A DNA stretch of 64,000 nt from Isoetes taiwanensis (Eukaryota > Streptophyta > Lycopodiopsida > Isoetales > Isoetaceae). The notes below the pieces were generated by a model. The model ran no database searches and had not been told where the DNA came from. It saw only the letters and a program-made list of their open reading frames with translations. The stretch spans positions 1,451,109-1,515,108 of the forward strand of contig JAJEKV010000027.1 of the NCBI GenBank assembly GCA_021234155.1, read 5' to 3'. This document shows, piece by piece, positions 1-12,132 of the stretch; position 1 is the first letter of the stretch; every line of letters begins with the position of its first letter. The translations under genes and the position numbers were made by a program.

Positions 1-598
1 AAAGTATCACATCTATCTTGGTTAAGCAGATGCAACATGAGATGCAACATGAAATGCTATGAGGAATAACTTTCTTGTGCATCTTAGCAAGTCAAGCAGA
101 CTTCAATGTCTGCCCAATCATACGAGACCGGAAAATTAATTGTAATGCAATTAATGAAGACGATTACAAAAGAAGACAGATGTAAAGAGATATTTTTTAT
201 GTCAATTGTTGGACACATGGCATTCGAGCATAACAAAGACATGGACGTATGTTGAGGAAGAAAGAAAGTTCACATTTTCAATCAACATCTAATCTTCCAT
301 CATAAAACCATTAACATGCAAAGAGTGGGCAACCTTCATTTGTTGTGCGAAAAGGTTCGCTAGCATGATCAACTTAATCAATAATCCTAGTCATACATTA
401 AAACCCATTATTGTTTGTTGTTATTTGGCTGAAAACTAAAAATATTTTCTTGATACCTTAATTGTCTAAACGAGGTGCACTCTGGACTACCTTGGTCTTT
501 GGATCCGTCTATCCTATGGTCCATATCGTATGTTGGGGTCTCTAGGTAACTTTATTTTGATTATGGTCATTTATGATTAAGAGCGCCTCTGATTTTGA
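1..598. other. No gene recognised
   Basis: AT-rich sequence with no long open frame, no recognisable protein similarity on either strand, and no transposon terminus that I can identify. Confidence 0.5.
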
Positions 599-687
599 AA
601 TTTTTTATTTTTTATTTTTTATTTTTTATTTTTTATTTTTTATTTTTTATTTTTTATTTTTTATTTTTTATTTTTTATTTTTTATTT

Positions 688-724
<37 letters not shown>
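599..724. repeat. (ATTTTTT)n microsatellite
   Basis: About 17 nearly perfect copies of a 7-base unit, six T plus one A, with one shortened unit near the right end. The open frame across it encodes only a Phe/Tyr/Leu repeat and is an artefact of the microsatellite. Confidence 0.95.
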
Positions 725-1097
725 AAGGACGTCAAATTATATTGAAAGTCCAAGTCAAAAGATAGATACAACTGCACGGGCGAGATTAAAAACACAATCA
801 TGATCCACTGAGTAGGACCACCACCCTATGCATAAGACAACACACTCGAATAAATCTCAAAGAACAACTAACGTTTGGCAGGAGTAAGTGAAGAGCAATG
901 GTAGATCTTAGTAATTCTATCTTGAGCGTCCCGGAGGACAATAACAGAAGGAGTATCTAAGCCCTTAAAACTACACAATCTTCTGCGCTTTCAGATAGAC
1001 CACAATAACCATCCATGGCGCCAAATGAAAGGCTTGAGTTTGCAGCTTATTCCAAGTATCTGAATAAATAGCCAAGAGCACTTCTGACTTATCAATG
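725..1097. other. Flank of LINE relic, no gene
   Basis: No open frame of interest. Because the adjacent LINE relic reads leftward, this stretch is where its 3' end would lie, but I see no clear poly(A) end. Confidence 0.3.
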
Positions 1098-1861
1098 TCA
1101 CATGAAAAAGAGAAAGCAGCCAAGACCAAACTGGCTGGAAGTGGTCACACAAAAGAAACAGTGCTCAATAGACTCGTCCCTTTGCTTGCACTGTGGGCAA
1201 AATGCTGATACTCGAGGATCAAATCTGTGGACAAACATATTGACACGAGGGCATCTATGGAGAATCTGCCACCACATCACAATCACCTTAGGATGAAGTA
1301 GTTTATCCCAAGCCCAAGTCCACATATGTCTCCAACTAGGAGGCGGGAGCTGAGGAGACCACTTAGTGGATGGCGGAAGGATATCACCATTAACAAGCAG
1401 CTTATACATAGAATTCACGAGCCTGTACTCGTGAACACTTTGGTGAGAGATTCATGTGCACCCTTCAATAGGCTCTGGAGCAACAAGTGACAGAGTACCA
1501 GCAACCTTTTGCCAAATAGGTTTATCCCATCGAGACAGCAAGAATGTGGTTTGAAAGACCTCCCAAGTCACTAATTGATCAGAATCATACCATGCTGCAA
1601 CTGTCAAGATTCCTGCTAACCTCCAATATCGCTGAGTCAATGGATGATGAGGCACAAAGCGGGAGATTATTTTCCACAGGTATCCACCAACAAGGAGCAC
1701 TCAACATATGACAGGCAACAGGATTGATATGAAATGTCCATATTGTCTCCCAAGACTCCAACAAGCCTTTCAAAAAAGGGGAGGCATTTAAAAAAGGGCA
1801 TAGCTGGTAAAAGAGACTTCAAGGAAGAATTTGTTTTAATGAAGTTTTCCCAAAAGGACAA
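1098..1861 (-). pseudogene. LINE (L1-like) reverse transcriptase C-terminus relic
   Basis: Two or three overlapping minus-strand frames together resemble the end of a plant L1-type ORF2. The part at 1098-1418 has the zf-RVT pattern: W..LHP....WW..LH, then CPQCKQRDESIEHCFFC, a C-x2-C...H-x3-C zinc-binding arrangement found at the C-terminus of plant LINE reverse transcriptases. The frames at 1452-1861 (FWENFIK.., PFFERLVG.., HINPVACHML..) resemble the segment upstream of that domain. Frameshifts and stops separate the pieces and no catalytic RT motif is present, so this is a 5'-truncated dead copy. The family call is moderate; exact ends are unknown. Confidence 0.6.
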
Positions 1862-3489
1862 TATACAAGCGACTGCTTCACCAACCGCAATCCAGGTGAA
1901 TCAACCAGATCCTCCAGATGACTTTTGAAATATGAAATATAGGTTTGTCGAAGGTTTTGGAATATAGAATATGGGAACTCATCTCTACTGTTTCGCCTAA
2001 GGTTTTAGAATATGAAATACAGAGACTCGAACCTCTACTAGAGTAATTCAATAATTCAATATCCTGATAAGAGTGCTTTAATCAATGCAATCAGCAGGCT
2101 AATGTGCTTATATTTTCTAATGAATCTATGGTTTTTTTTTTAAATACTAACCCATTCAATTGTTGTAAAGGTATGGTATATGGTCTCAGAAATGGTGATT
2201 TCTGCATCCATATCAGATCCCCCGGGAACCCCCTAAACCATTACAACACAAACTATAACATTACACACTTCAAAATTAAATTCTGGCACAATTCTAAACC
2301 ACGTTAACTGTTACCCAGGATGTTTCTTGGTGCAGGTAGCGGCTAGGGCGATGGGAGAAAAGGGAGGCCGCCCCTCTTCTCTCAATCCGGCACTGTTGCT
2401 GGCTTCTTGAGGGATTTGGAAATCCATAGGGCTAGTAGGAGGCTCTTTCTGCCAATTTAGAGGATCTGCACAAATCAAGGTTGCCGGTTCCTCTTTTTCT
2501 TGAAGTCTTTTCGTATGTTCTCTCAAAGGCTTACGTGTAATCCACTAACGTGGATCTTTTGTTCTAATGCATCGATGCATTATGTTTCCTTGCAAGCATG
2601 GAGGATCTTGACAAAAGACTTCCAGCCAGTGGAATAGGCCGTATTTTTTCTCATATCTGGATCTTTGTGATTGAGTCGGCCTGGAAAATTGCAGAGACTG
2701 CCTATTTTCACCGATAGGGAACACATCGAAAGAATATATAAGGTCCATAAGGTGGTTTAAATCATGTTTAGCTCTTGAGGAAAGAATACTTTAGTTATTT
2801 GGTTACTTGCGGTACCTCATCTTATTCGAAGTTCTTTAAACAGCAGTTTGATTTCCTTCTCTTCCTTTTGCTCTTTCTTGCTAGCAGAAAGGTTTAGAGT
2901 TGTCTTTCTTGAAAAGAACAGAGTAGTTTGATCCATTCTACAGATCCGTTAAAAGAAATGGACTCAATTGTGATTGCCGAGCTAGGGATATGTTGTGGGC
3001 AGGATGACGCCTTTATATCATAAGCCAGACTTTTGAGGGGAAGTCTGGTGTCTGGGCTTATGTGTCTAGCTAGCCTCAGGTTGATTGTTTCACTTCCCGA
3101 CAATGTAGCATCTCATTTGGGTTCATATTCTGGCTAACTAATTTGCAGTTCTGATCAAAATCTAGGGCATTGGCCTCTTTTGAGAAATGTGGCAGATTTC
3201 TCATGTTACTCCTGTTTCTTTTCTCATCTTCTCTATTCTTGCAAGAGGATTTTGAGTATTCAAGATATATCTGCAGCTTTTGGAAATATGTTCTTGACTC
3301 CTGTAGTATTCTCCCTAGTTTGGAAGATGTTGATTTGGATCCTGTAGTACAAACTAGGTAGAAGAAGAGGTTGAGAGAGAGAGCTATAAGTACGGATGCT
3401 TCAGTTATGGCATCTGATCCATGTGGGATCTTTGTACTTAATTTTTATTTGATCCATAAGGGATCATTATTTGTGATAATATTTCCAAT
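1862..3489. other. Gene-free stretch, possibly a retroelement 3' region
   Basis: No recognised protein. The plus-strand frame at 3170-3361 has no similarity that I know. The stretch runs into an A-rich tail at about 3518-3545, so part may be the untranslated end of a plus-strand retroelement or retrotranscript. Confidence 0.3.
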
Positions 3490-3545
3490 CTTATGAATAT
3501 AAAATTTTCTTTCTTTCAAAAAAAAAAATAAAAAAATAAATAAAT
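3490..3545 (+). mobile_element. Poly(A)-like tail of a plus-strand retroelement
   Basis: An AT-rich run ending in TTTCTTTCTTTC followed by a long A-rich run (A10 then A/T mixture). This is the 3' end style of plant LINEs; a similar end appears in reverse complement near 25905. Only the tail is recognisable. Confidence 0.45.
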
Positions 3546-3860
3546 TTCCCCTTAAACCCCCTTTGGTTTGGGTGCATATTCACACGGAGGGTGACTCCGG
3601 GCATCGAGGGCTGTTGGACAGGCATATGCTTTATTCCTTGATCTACACTGCACATAAAGTTCCTCGTTTGTGGGGTATGGATGTACACAAATTGCTATAC
3701 TGTATAAGAACATTTACAAAATACTATAAGATTTGAGGTAATGTTCTACATGGTGTTGATTTTGTACATGCGAAACATAATTATAGGGGCTCTCTCTGCC
3801 CTACGTCAACCCTTGTGTGAATATGCACCCAAACCAAAAGGGGTTTAAGGGGGAATTTAA
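3543..3860. mobile_element. MITE with about 45-bp terminal inverted repeats
   Basis: The left end reads ATTTCCCCTTAAACCCCC.. through GGTGCATATTCACAC, and the right end is its near-perfect reverse complement (GTGTGAATATGCACC.. through GGGTTTAAGGGGGAAT). The roughly 230-bp interior has no coding potential. Size, long inverted termini and lack of coding capacity fit a miniature inverted-repeat transposable element. The target-site duplication is ambiguous because both flanks are A/T-rich, so I do not assign a superfamily. It sits immediately after the A-rich tail. Confidence 0.75.
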
Positions 3861-4150
3861 TTTTGAAGTGTGTAATGTAATGGTTTGTGTTATAGCTAAA
3901 AACATTTTGGCCCCTTCGGGGCGTCCAACAAAAAACATTACATATACTCAAATGAATTGATGTATTTCACATCTTAATGCTGTAAGATTGCAATAGTTGT
4001 AGCTATCACCACTTCTTAAGATAGAGTAGCACCTTAACACCTTAAGACATAAGCTTTGTGTTGCCTTCTATGCAAAAGATAAAACTCTTATGTTGTGCCT
4101 AAAACATGCACAGAGGTTATTTATCACCATTATTATTTATGTATACATCA

Positions 4151-4200
4151 TCTATATATACTAATAAAAGCAAAATGATAGTTTGTGCAGCGCATCTCGG
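4151..4200 (+). mobile_element. Helitron 5' terminus
   Basis: Begins TCTATATATACTAATAAAAG directly after an A, the typical Helitron 5' end (TC, AT-rich start, insertion between A and T). The next 40 bases (AAATG.. GTGCAG.GCATCTCGGCCGT) match the start at 10107 almost base for base, so both belong to one family. Its 3' end is not certain; candidates are the hairpin-CTAG ends at 15423 and 16804. Confidence 0.6.
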
Positions 4201-5169
4201 CCGTTGAATTTTTTAAGTCATTTTCGTCCCTGGATTAGGCAGTTTGTTTAGGGCGCGCGGTTTTGTTTTTTCCCAAAATTGAAACGAGAGTGAGGCATTT
4301 TTCGTAGCCTCAGGGCTCCTGCCAATTAAAATCTATGCATGATACATTTCTGGCGGCCAGGGTTCACATTCATAATTCATAACAAATGCCCGGGCTCAAA
4401 ACAAAGCCGGACTGCTTAGATGTGTTGGGTTTTTTCTAATTTCTCGGCCGTCGTCAAAATCTTAGCACGGATTTCGAAGATGCCTCGCATTGTTCCGAGC
4501 TTAAAACTCCGCGAATGGCGGGTAAGATACAACCGCAGTTTATGACGATTTGGTGACCAAACCATATAGCTACACATTGAATATACGCTTTCAATTCAAG
4601 TCCAAGGCTAAATATTTGGGTACGTAAAAGACATCTTTTTGGTAGGGTTTATTGCTCGCAATTAAGCATTTGGTGGATCGCCATGCCTATTTCGCATCGA
4701 TCGACATCCTGCTTGGTCGCAAAAGCCATGGATCCAGCAGTTTTTCGCTTCGTCCCTTCTTCTTTCTTTCTTTATGTACTTTTTTTGCTTGCACATTCAT
4801 TGCCATTCTACCATCCTATTCAAAGATCCGATGGCCTTTGTGCCATATTTGCTTTTCCAAATGGTTACTTGTGCAATGAATATGTGGTGAGATGTCTCGC
4901 TTTTGTCAAATCTTAATCCATCTCTTTGCTTCGCCTCTCAAAAGTTTCTTTTTTCTTGGCTTAAGGTACACATAAAAGACGGATTTTTTCTCTGCCTCCA
5001 AAAGCTTTCAAGCCCAAAATGGAGAGGCCAATCAAAGGGGGCTGCATTTTTAAATCACTTCAAGATTTTGATTGTAATCGAATTTTTAATGCAAAGGCTT
5101 ATTTGTTTGAAGAAGGTGGACAACTTTTTGGAGTTCTTATATAGTCCTTTTTAAAATTAATGCGGGGAT
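4201..5169. other. Helitron interior, no gene recognised
   Basis: Follows a Helitron 5' end. Short plus-strand frames at 4652-5154 are rich in Phe, Leu and Ser and resemble nothing that I know. No RepHel helicase motifs were seen. Confidence 0.35.
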
Positions 5170-7936
5170 TTTTGGTCGCTTAATAATCCCGGCAGAGTCA
5201 CTGGGTTCATCATGGCGTATGCGGTGTATGATGTATGGATAGCCAACATTAGATCCGCATTGCTTTCAGCCATGGCCACATCAAATATGACAGAAATGAT
5301 AAGGTTCGATAACCTCCCAACACATATGCATCTTCTCTTGTAAGTTAGAAAATTGTTGATGCATTTTGTTTGGTAATTGATTTTTCATTCGCAATTTGAG
5401 CATGATCTAACGGGATCGCCGAACTCCCCACACTTCAAGAGCAATCATTGCCGACTCGCCCGCTTCGGGCGGCCATTTAAAGATGCTTTGGGAGAGGCCG
5501 CCACGGCAACCACGTGCACTACCACCTTTCCCCGCAACAAATGGTTTGATGATGAGTGTCGGAGCTCAAACGCGACACTCCCAAGAAGTCATCGATCCCA
5601 TCTCCCCGCCCTGTGCCATCACCAATACCGCCCTTTCTCAAGAACAAGAAGGCCGATACCTTGCAGAGCATCGAATGATGTTTGGTCTCCCGGACCGCAC
5701 CCCGTGACATTCTCGAGAAGGGTCTTGAGCAAGCCCTCGCATGTTCTACGTGGGGAACATCACCCTGAGCAATGGGTACAAGATTTGCAAATAAATGCGA
5801 CGTAATTCGGCCGGGGCTCGCACAAGTCCTCCACAGATAGGCATGGCTCGGGTTATCACGAAAGGGGATGTTATCATGGGCCTACGCCGCCTAGCTAATG
5901 GGAAGGCAGCATTTAGATGGCATGTGCGTAACTTCAAATGGGCGGGCCTCCATCGGTACCGGCCCTCACGGCATTGTTCAATAAAGCATTGGCGAGAAGG
6001 CTTCCCTACGAATGGACCACCAGCGTAGTAGTGCCCATCTACAAAGCTGTGGGACCCTCAATGCCCGCCAACTACCGTACTATTATGGTCAGCTCTCTTT
6101 GCAAACTGCTATGGCATCCTTGAGCAGGGGTGACAATATGGGCAGAGGGAAACGGAGGTGCGAAGCTCTACACTGTGCAGGTTTCCGCCCGGACATTCCA
6201 CCATTGATCATATCTTCACTCAAGGCGACATTGATTGAGGATAGCAGGAATCACGGCAGAACTCAGACCGTTGTTTCGTTGATTTTGCAAAAGCGCTTAC
6301 AAGCACCCCCGCAAACAAGCTCGGGAGATTAAGTGGACGGTGGGGACCCTCCGGACTTGCGTATCGCGTGATATAGGTCAGACGAGGCATGCTCAGTCGA
6401 TCACATCAGCAAAGACAACCGTAATCGTGAGCATTGAGGAGGCCGGGGTTGCCCCTCCCCCCACAATTTTGGCCTATACATTGATCGCTTGAAGATTGCC
6501 TTCGAAAGCATGGAGGTGCGGGCGACATCTCATGCATCACACAATCCGATTAACTCATATATATGCCGACGATGTCAACCTCATGGCCTACACTCCACGG
6601 AGGACATGCAAATGGTCCACCTGGATGTTTTGACACTTTTTGCCAATTCACCGGCATGCGAAAGTGAACTTGGCCAAAACTAGGTGCCGCTAGTAGCATC
6701 GCCCCCGCTACCAAGGCTTCCCACCTTCACTTACTGTGGGCAAGAGGTAGAGGTGGCTCCAACCTACAAGTACTTGGGGATTGAGTTCTCAACTACCACC
6801 CATTGGGATCGGCTATGGGTGGGTCACGCTGGTTGGAAAGCACTATATGCCATGCGTAACAAATGCCCACAAGGCAGAAGCAGTTGTGCGCTGGGGCCAA
6901 CCACATTTGTTTCGGCCCTTGGCTGAGCCCGGTCTGTATGTATGGGGCAGAAGGTGGGGTCCTGGTCATCTCCCTCAACACATGGAATGACCTCGAAAGC
7001 AGGTGTGAAGGCCTTCTTGGCACGGGCCGGGGGGTGAAGTCCCGCCCGCACTGCATCCTACCTGTGAGACAAAGCTTTCTACCCTTCAACGGGCTGCATT
7101 GGAACGCCATATCGTTTACTTCCAAAAGGTGGTCGCTATGGCTGATACACGCTTGCCCCATCTTGCTTTTGACTATAGCCACCGGTCCCCAACGCTGAAA
7201 TCCTGCCGGAAAGACAAGCAAGCTCAAGTGGTTCTCACGGGCCAGCAAACAGATGCGCCGTGTCGAACAAAGAAAGATCATGAGGCACTTAAACCGTACC
7301 TAGATGCTACTTTCTTCAATAAGCTACGGGATGCAGAGGCTCGGCGCATCGCTAGGCTGGCACACCATCAGCAGCAAGTCAATCCTTAGGCTCACAAGAG
7401 GCCCGCGCGGTACTTTGTACACCCCAACCGCCCATGAAGAAAGCTTGAACTTATAGCTTCCATTCGCGACGGGTGCACACGCCTCTCCGCATTGAAAGCG
7501 CGTTGGGCTCGGGGAAGCACGAGCAAAGGTTTTTGCCAGTGTTGCCACAGTGGCGCGATTGAGGATGAATGTCATACCTCCAGATTGCCCCAAGATTTGC
7601 CCATATCCGAGAGGTATGTTCGACTATTAGTGCACGGCCAGCCGTTGCATCAGTTATTGACTACGGGCGCGGAGTGGGTTTGTTGGGGTCATACCTCCGT
7701 GAGGTTATGGATGCACGGACGCGTTTGTGTCCTACGGGACGGTCTTGAACTGTCCTATGCAATTGTACAGTGTGCCAGCATGCTTATTACTGCTAAGGTT
7801 TTTCCCTCGAAAACCCTTCGGGGCGGGGGTTTTTTAATCCTGTCAGTAATAGGCTTGCTGCTCTCTTTTTTGTTTGGGTCCCATAGGCCAATTGGTCTCC
7901 GTGGACGCTAAAAACCTATTCTATTCTATTCTATTC
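5170..7936 (+). pseudogene. Degenerate non-LTR retrotransposon (LINE-like)
   Basis: Plus-strand frames carry ordered motifs of a non-LTR reverse transcriptase, broken by many frameshifts. At 5938-6120 is the finger/palm segment (LP.EWTTSVVVPIYK, then NYRTIMVSS). At 6556-6591 is the catalytic box HIYADDVNLMAY. At about 6735-6800 is the thumb-proximal TYKYLGIEF motif. At 7539-7580 is a CQCC...EDECH zinc-binding pattern near the C-terminus. A (TTCTA)n run at 7917-7936 looks like the 3' tail. The intact YADD box shows the original enzyme was active, but the frame breaks make this copy dead. The clade is not determined. It ends about 55 bp before an actin start codon, apparently in the leader region of that gene. 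Confidence 0.75.
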
Positions 7937-7992
7937 TTAAACCTGCATCTAATTGATGCATTAGTTTATTCAGTTGCGATTCAATTTAAAAG

Positions 7993-9366
7993 ATGGCAGA
8001 AGAAGATATTCAACCACTTGTCTGTGACAATGGATCTGGCATGGTTAAGGTCAGTACCTCTTAGATAAAGAATGAAGTCTGTAAGCACAACCTATTCTAA
8101 TATGGCAGCAGAATGTCTATACAATACATACAATGCAATGTCTATACAATGCATGTCTATTATATAAATCTGCGCATGAATATTATAAAGTGGTGTCTTA
8201 TGTTTGAGATAGGTACAACATTTATTTACTGTATTCTATTTGCATGTTGTAAATTACCATTGACATGCATCAGTAGTAGGTTACTCGTCTTGTTATGCTG
8301 CACCATTATGTCTTTAATAGCAAGGAACATGGTTTTAACATTATCTATTCAGGTTGGATTTGCTAGGGATAATGCTCCTCGGGCTGTCACGTCCACATCA
8401 CACCGCTTTTATGGTTGGGATGGGACAAAAGGATGCCTATGTGGGTGATGAAGTACAATATAAACGTGGAGTTTCGACACTTAAAAGTACCCAATTAAAC
8501 ATGGTAACGTGACAAATTGGGATGACATGGAGAAACTGTCCTTCTTACGGGAGCTCCTATTAACGTTAAAGCTAATCGTGAGAAGATGACGCAGATTATG
8601 TTTGAGACTTTCAATATGCCAGCCAATTTATGTAGCTATTCAAGCTGATCTGTCCCTCTATGCTAGGGGTAGAACAACAGGTAGTAGAGCATATTTGTAA
8701 ATTGTGTTATCTCTCTTTAGGTCAATTGATCATATTATGTGTAGCTCCTCTCAGACAATTGATCCTTTTATGCAGGTATGGTGTTGGACTCTGGTGATGG
8801 ACCTATTCTGTACCTATATATGAAGGTTATGCTCTTCCCCATGCTATTCTCCGGTTGGACCTTGCAAGACATTATCTCACGGATGGGTTGATGAAGATCC
8901 TGACTGAGCTTGGATATTCGTTTACTACAACGGCAGAATGTGAGATTGTGAGGGATATCAAAGAGAAATTGCCATTTATGTTGCACTTGACTTTGAATAA
9001 GAGCTTGAAAAAACTAAAGGTAGTTCTATTCTTGAGAAGAGTTATGAGCTGCCAGATGGAGAGGTGATCACAATTGGTGCAGAACATTTCAGATGTCCTT
9101 AAGTACTTTTCCAGCAATCCTTAATTGGTATGGAAGTAGCAGGAATACATGAGACTACATATAACTCCATAATGAAATGTGATGTTGATATTCGTAAGGA
9201 TCTGTATGGTAATATTTTCCTGAATGGTGGAAGCACAATGTTTCCTGGGATTTGCCAAATATTTTCTGAGATTTGGGCTATGGGTGCCAAATGGGATTCA
9301 GACTTCCTTTCTGATAGAAATATGCATGACAGGATAAGTTGGAAGGCCACAATAGTGAACTTTTAG
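7993..9366 (+). pseudogene. Actin pseudogene, unprocessed
   Basis: Exon 1 (7993-8049) encodes the conserved actin start MAEEDIQPLVCDNGSGMVK and ends at a GT exactly at the conserved plant actin intron after codon 19. Exon 2 starts after an AG at 8352 with [12 protein letters not shown], then loses the following segment and shifts frame ([14 protein letters not shown] survives in another frame). A further intron lies after GRTT-like sequence, again a plant actin position (about 8681-8777). The third part retains [65 protein letters not shown] and GGSTMFPGI, with frameshifts. The last conserved actin segment is replaced by unrelated sequence. Keeping introns rules out a retrocopy; this is a decayed duplicate or a fragment carried by a transposon. 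Confidence 0.92.
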
Positions 9367-10106
9367 AGAGGTGCAGCTGAGCTAAAGCAGATCAGGAATT
9401 CAAATTGTCAAAAACTGGCATTTTTTGAAGAATTAATATCAAACAGATGTGGAGAATCATTAGTAGCCATGGCTATGGCACAGTTGGATCATGTCCAAAT
9501 GAATTTGGACCATCCAACTCGTGTTCAGCGAATGAAGATTTTGTTAGTCAGATGGTTACAGAATACTTGGAAACATGGTTGTTTACTGAGTACAAAACCC
9601 TCTGTCTTTAAATCTTAGAGGCGGAGAAGCCTTTTTCCTCTTAAGGTGCATTGTTCTTCCATTGCAATGATGTTGCATCAGAGCATAGGGAAGAACTTGA
9701 AAACAACATCGTTCTCCAGCTCGATCTTGCATCAATTGAAGATTTGTTAATGACATTCTGGTGGCTGCAGAATGAGAGAACATGAAACATATTCTTTCTA
9801 TTTGCATTGGTCAACGCCTATTTTTTAATGCTTAAGACTTCTCAAAGTATCAATTCCAAAGGGAACGCAGTGTTGTGTGCATTATCTTTCATTATATTGT
9901 CTTCGGCCATATTGAGTTGATCAGCTATTTGTTATTTGAGGCATTTATTCTAGGTAACAATCTGTAGAAAATTAGGGGATCGATTACCATGTGATGGATA
10001 AATCCAACTAACTCATGTGTTCTTGCTACGTAAGTGTACTAATATTTTACTTCCCAAGGAAATGACTCCGATGTCCAGGCGACTTCTTAGCAAGTTTGAA
10101 TGTTTA
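9367..10106. other. No gene recognised
   Basis: Downstream of the actin relic. No open frame with recognisable similarity; possibly the old actin 3' flank. Confidence 0.4.
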
Positions 10107-10331
10107 TCTATATATAGTAATAAAAGCAAAATGTAGTGTGTGCAGAGCATCTCGGCCGTCAATTTCTTTTCCTACAACTTTCATTCTGGACCGTCAGATC
10201 ATGACTATTCCTATTGTAACCTCTATGTCGACCCGTTCTTAGGCGTTGCCTCCAAAACGGTGTGAAAGGATGCCATTCTTTCTTTCTCTCACCGAGCCGA
10301 ATTGTGCCTTGCCTTTTCAAGCATTCAAGAT

Positions 10332-10420
10332 GCGGTTAATGCACGATTCATTTCTTATAGTCAGATTTCCACTCGGTTAATGCACGATTCATTTCTTATA
10401 GTCAGATTTCCACTTTGAGT
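10332..10420. repeat. 44-bp tandem duplication
   Basis: Two consecutive copies of a unit containing CGGTTAATGCACGATTC and ending CAGATTTCCACT, essentially identical. Confidence 0.85.
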
Positions 10421-10602
10421 ACAAAGGAGCAATGGCCTATCTAATTTGGCCTGGCTAGGCTTTACCCGTTGCAAGGGATCTCTTTGGGCAAATTAACGAG
10501 CAAATAAGAGGTAACTTTCTTCTTTCACACATATTGCCGGATTTGGCACTTATGTTTCAGGTTTGCTAGCATCAGATGGGCATGACAACGATCCAAGACT
10601 CG

Positions 10603-12132
10603 CCTAAGCAGGGAACATAGTGAAGCCCTAAACTCCTTACGTTTGTTCAAACAAAGCTTGAAATGTTTGACTCAAGTATGATCTTCTTTTCCTCGCTTGA
10701 CATCCATATATCGATATTATATTGTTTGCCGTGAATGTTTTTTCTCGATACAACTATCTTTTGTCCGGGGCGAGTTACATTGAATTTGCAAATGTCTATG
10801 CCAATCGCATATTATTCTGATTTAAAACTAAGCCTTGCCGCGGCATGAGAATACCTTCAAAAATGTATGAATAGCCGATCCTCTTATTTTTTATAGACCT
10901 CGCTGCTAGGAAATTTAAACTTAGAAATCCATTTTGGACAAACATGTCGCTTTTATTTTGTACCACCAATACTCACATGATGACGGACGCCATGTCTTTG
11001 CGGGATAGAAATTTAGGATTGGCAAAAGCAAAGTTGAGTCTTCACTATATAAGAGGAACATTCAACGTTTAACTCAAACGTTTCTCCCCACAATGGTTGC
11101 ATGATATTGCTTTGAAACCGTGTGCATCTTGATGGACCTAAAGAAGCCGAGCTTTATATTCTTCAAATGGTACTGTCTCTCAACTAGGTCTTTGTTTGAT
11201 TATTTTTAGTTGGTGGCTTCTTGAAAGTATCTTAAGTCTTTTGCTAGATTCAAGGCCGAGGAAATATTTGCTACTATTAATCAAAAGGATGGGATGGTAA
11301 GCTTTCAAGAAGATCCGCGGTATAAAACACGGAATGACCCAATTTCGTGATACTTGAAATTCACAAATAACGGTCTATATTCATTCTTCTTCATTCTTCT
11401 TCATTCTGTCTACTAAGATAATACGCAGATGCAGCATCTTCAAGCAGGACGCATATGTCATTGTAATGATTGCAACCTGCCTTGCTTTAGGTGCCCAATC
11501 ATGCCACATGTTTTCATGCCCCCATGGAATACTCCTTTCTTATGTGTATACGCGCCTGCCTGTTTGCAGCTCCGACTTCAAAGCTTTGCATAAGCAATTT
11601 ATCGCCCAATGACTCGTGTTCATCCTTTGATGTGATGAGAGCATGAACACTTCTTTGTTTGAGAAATCAATGTAAGAGTTTCAAGGACATTTGCATCCAC
11701 CATGCTCAATCTTTTACCCTTGACAACTGTAGGAAATCCTGTAAAAGTGCAGGTGATATGACATTAGAATCTGAATCCGTGTTCATGTGAACAGCATCAT
11801 TTTGCCATCAATGCAAACCCCATTAGTGCAGCATCTAAGAATCTAAGAAGCTATGCAAAGATTGGTACGGTGACATGGCGCTTTTTAGTTTCACAGAGTT
11901 GAGTTATAATATTTGATGCTAAGGTATGAAGGCTACTGATGTACCAATCTAAGATGGATGATAATACTTCCAATTGGGCTTCTATTTTCATATCTTTCCA
12001 TATATTCTTTGGGTCTGTGATCTAAGTACAGGCAGGCATATCTGTTGAATTTTGAAGCCAAAGCTTGAAAGGGAAGTAGAAAGAGTGGCGATTTTCACAT
12101 GTTATAACGTGCTTATGTCACTGTTTTTACAG
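10603..12132. repeat. 1.5-kb tandem repeat, unit 1
   Basis: Aligns from end to end with 12133-13643. Both units end with the same block (AAGCTTGAAAGGGAAGTAG.. to ..CTGTTTTTACAG). No coding function recognised; a CTTCATTCTT triplet lies in the middle of each unit. Differences between units are concentrated at CG versus CAG/CTG sites (see findings). Confidence 0.9.

Noticed and set aside
573-803. 76-aa Phe/Tyr-rich frame
   Set aside because: Translation of the ATTTTTT microsatellite.
7800-7835. GC-rich CCCTTCGGGG hairpin followed by T-run, terminator-like; a similar CCCCTTCGGGG at about 3912
   Set aside because: Rho-independent terminators do not apply to nuclear plant genes; more likely part of repeat sequence.
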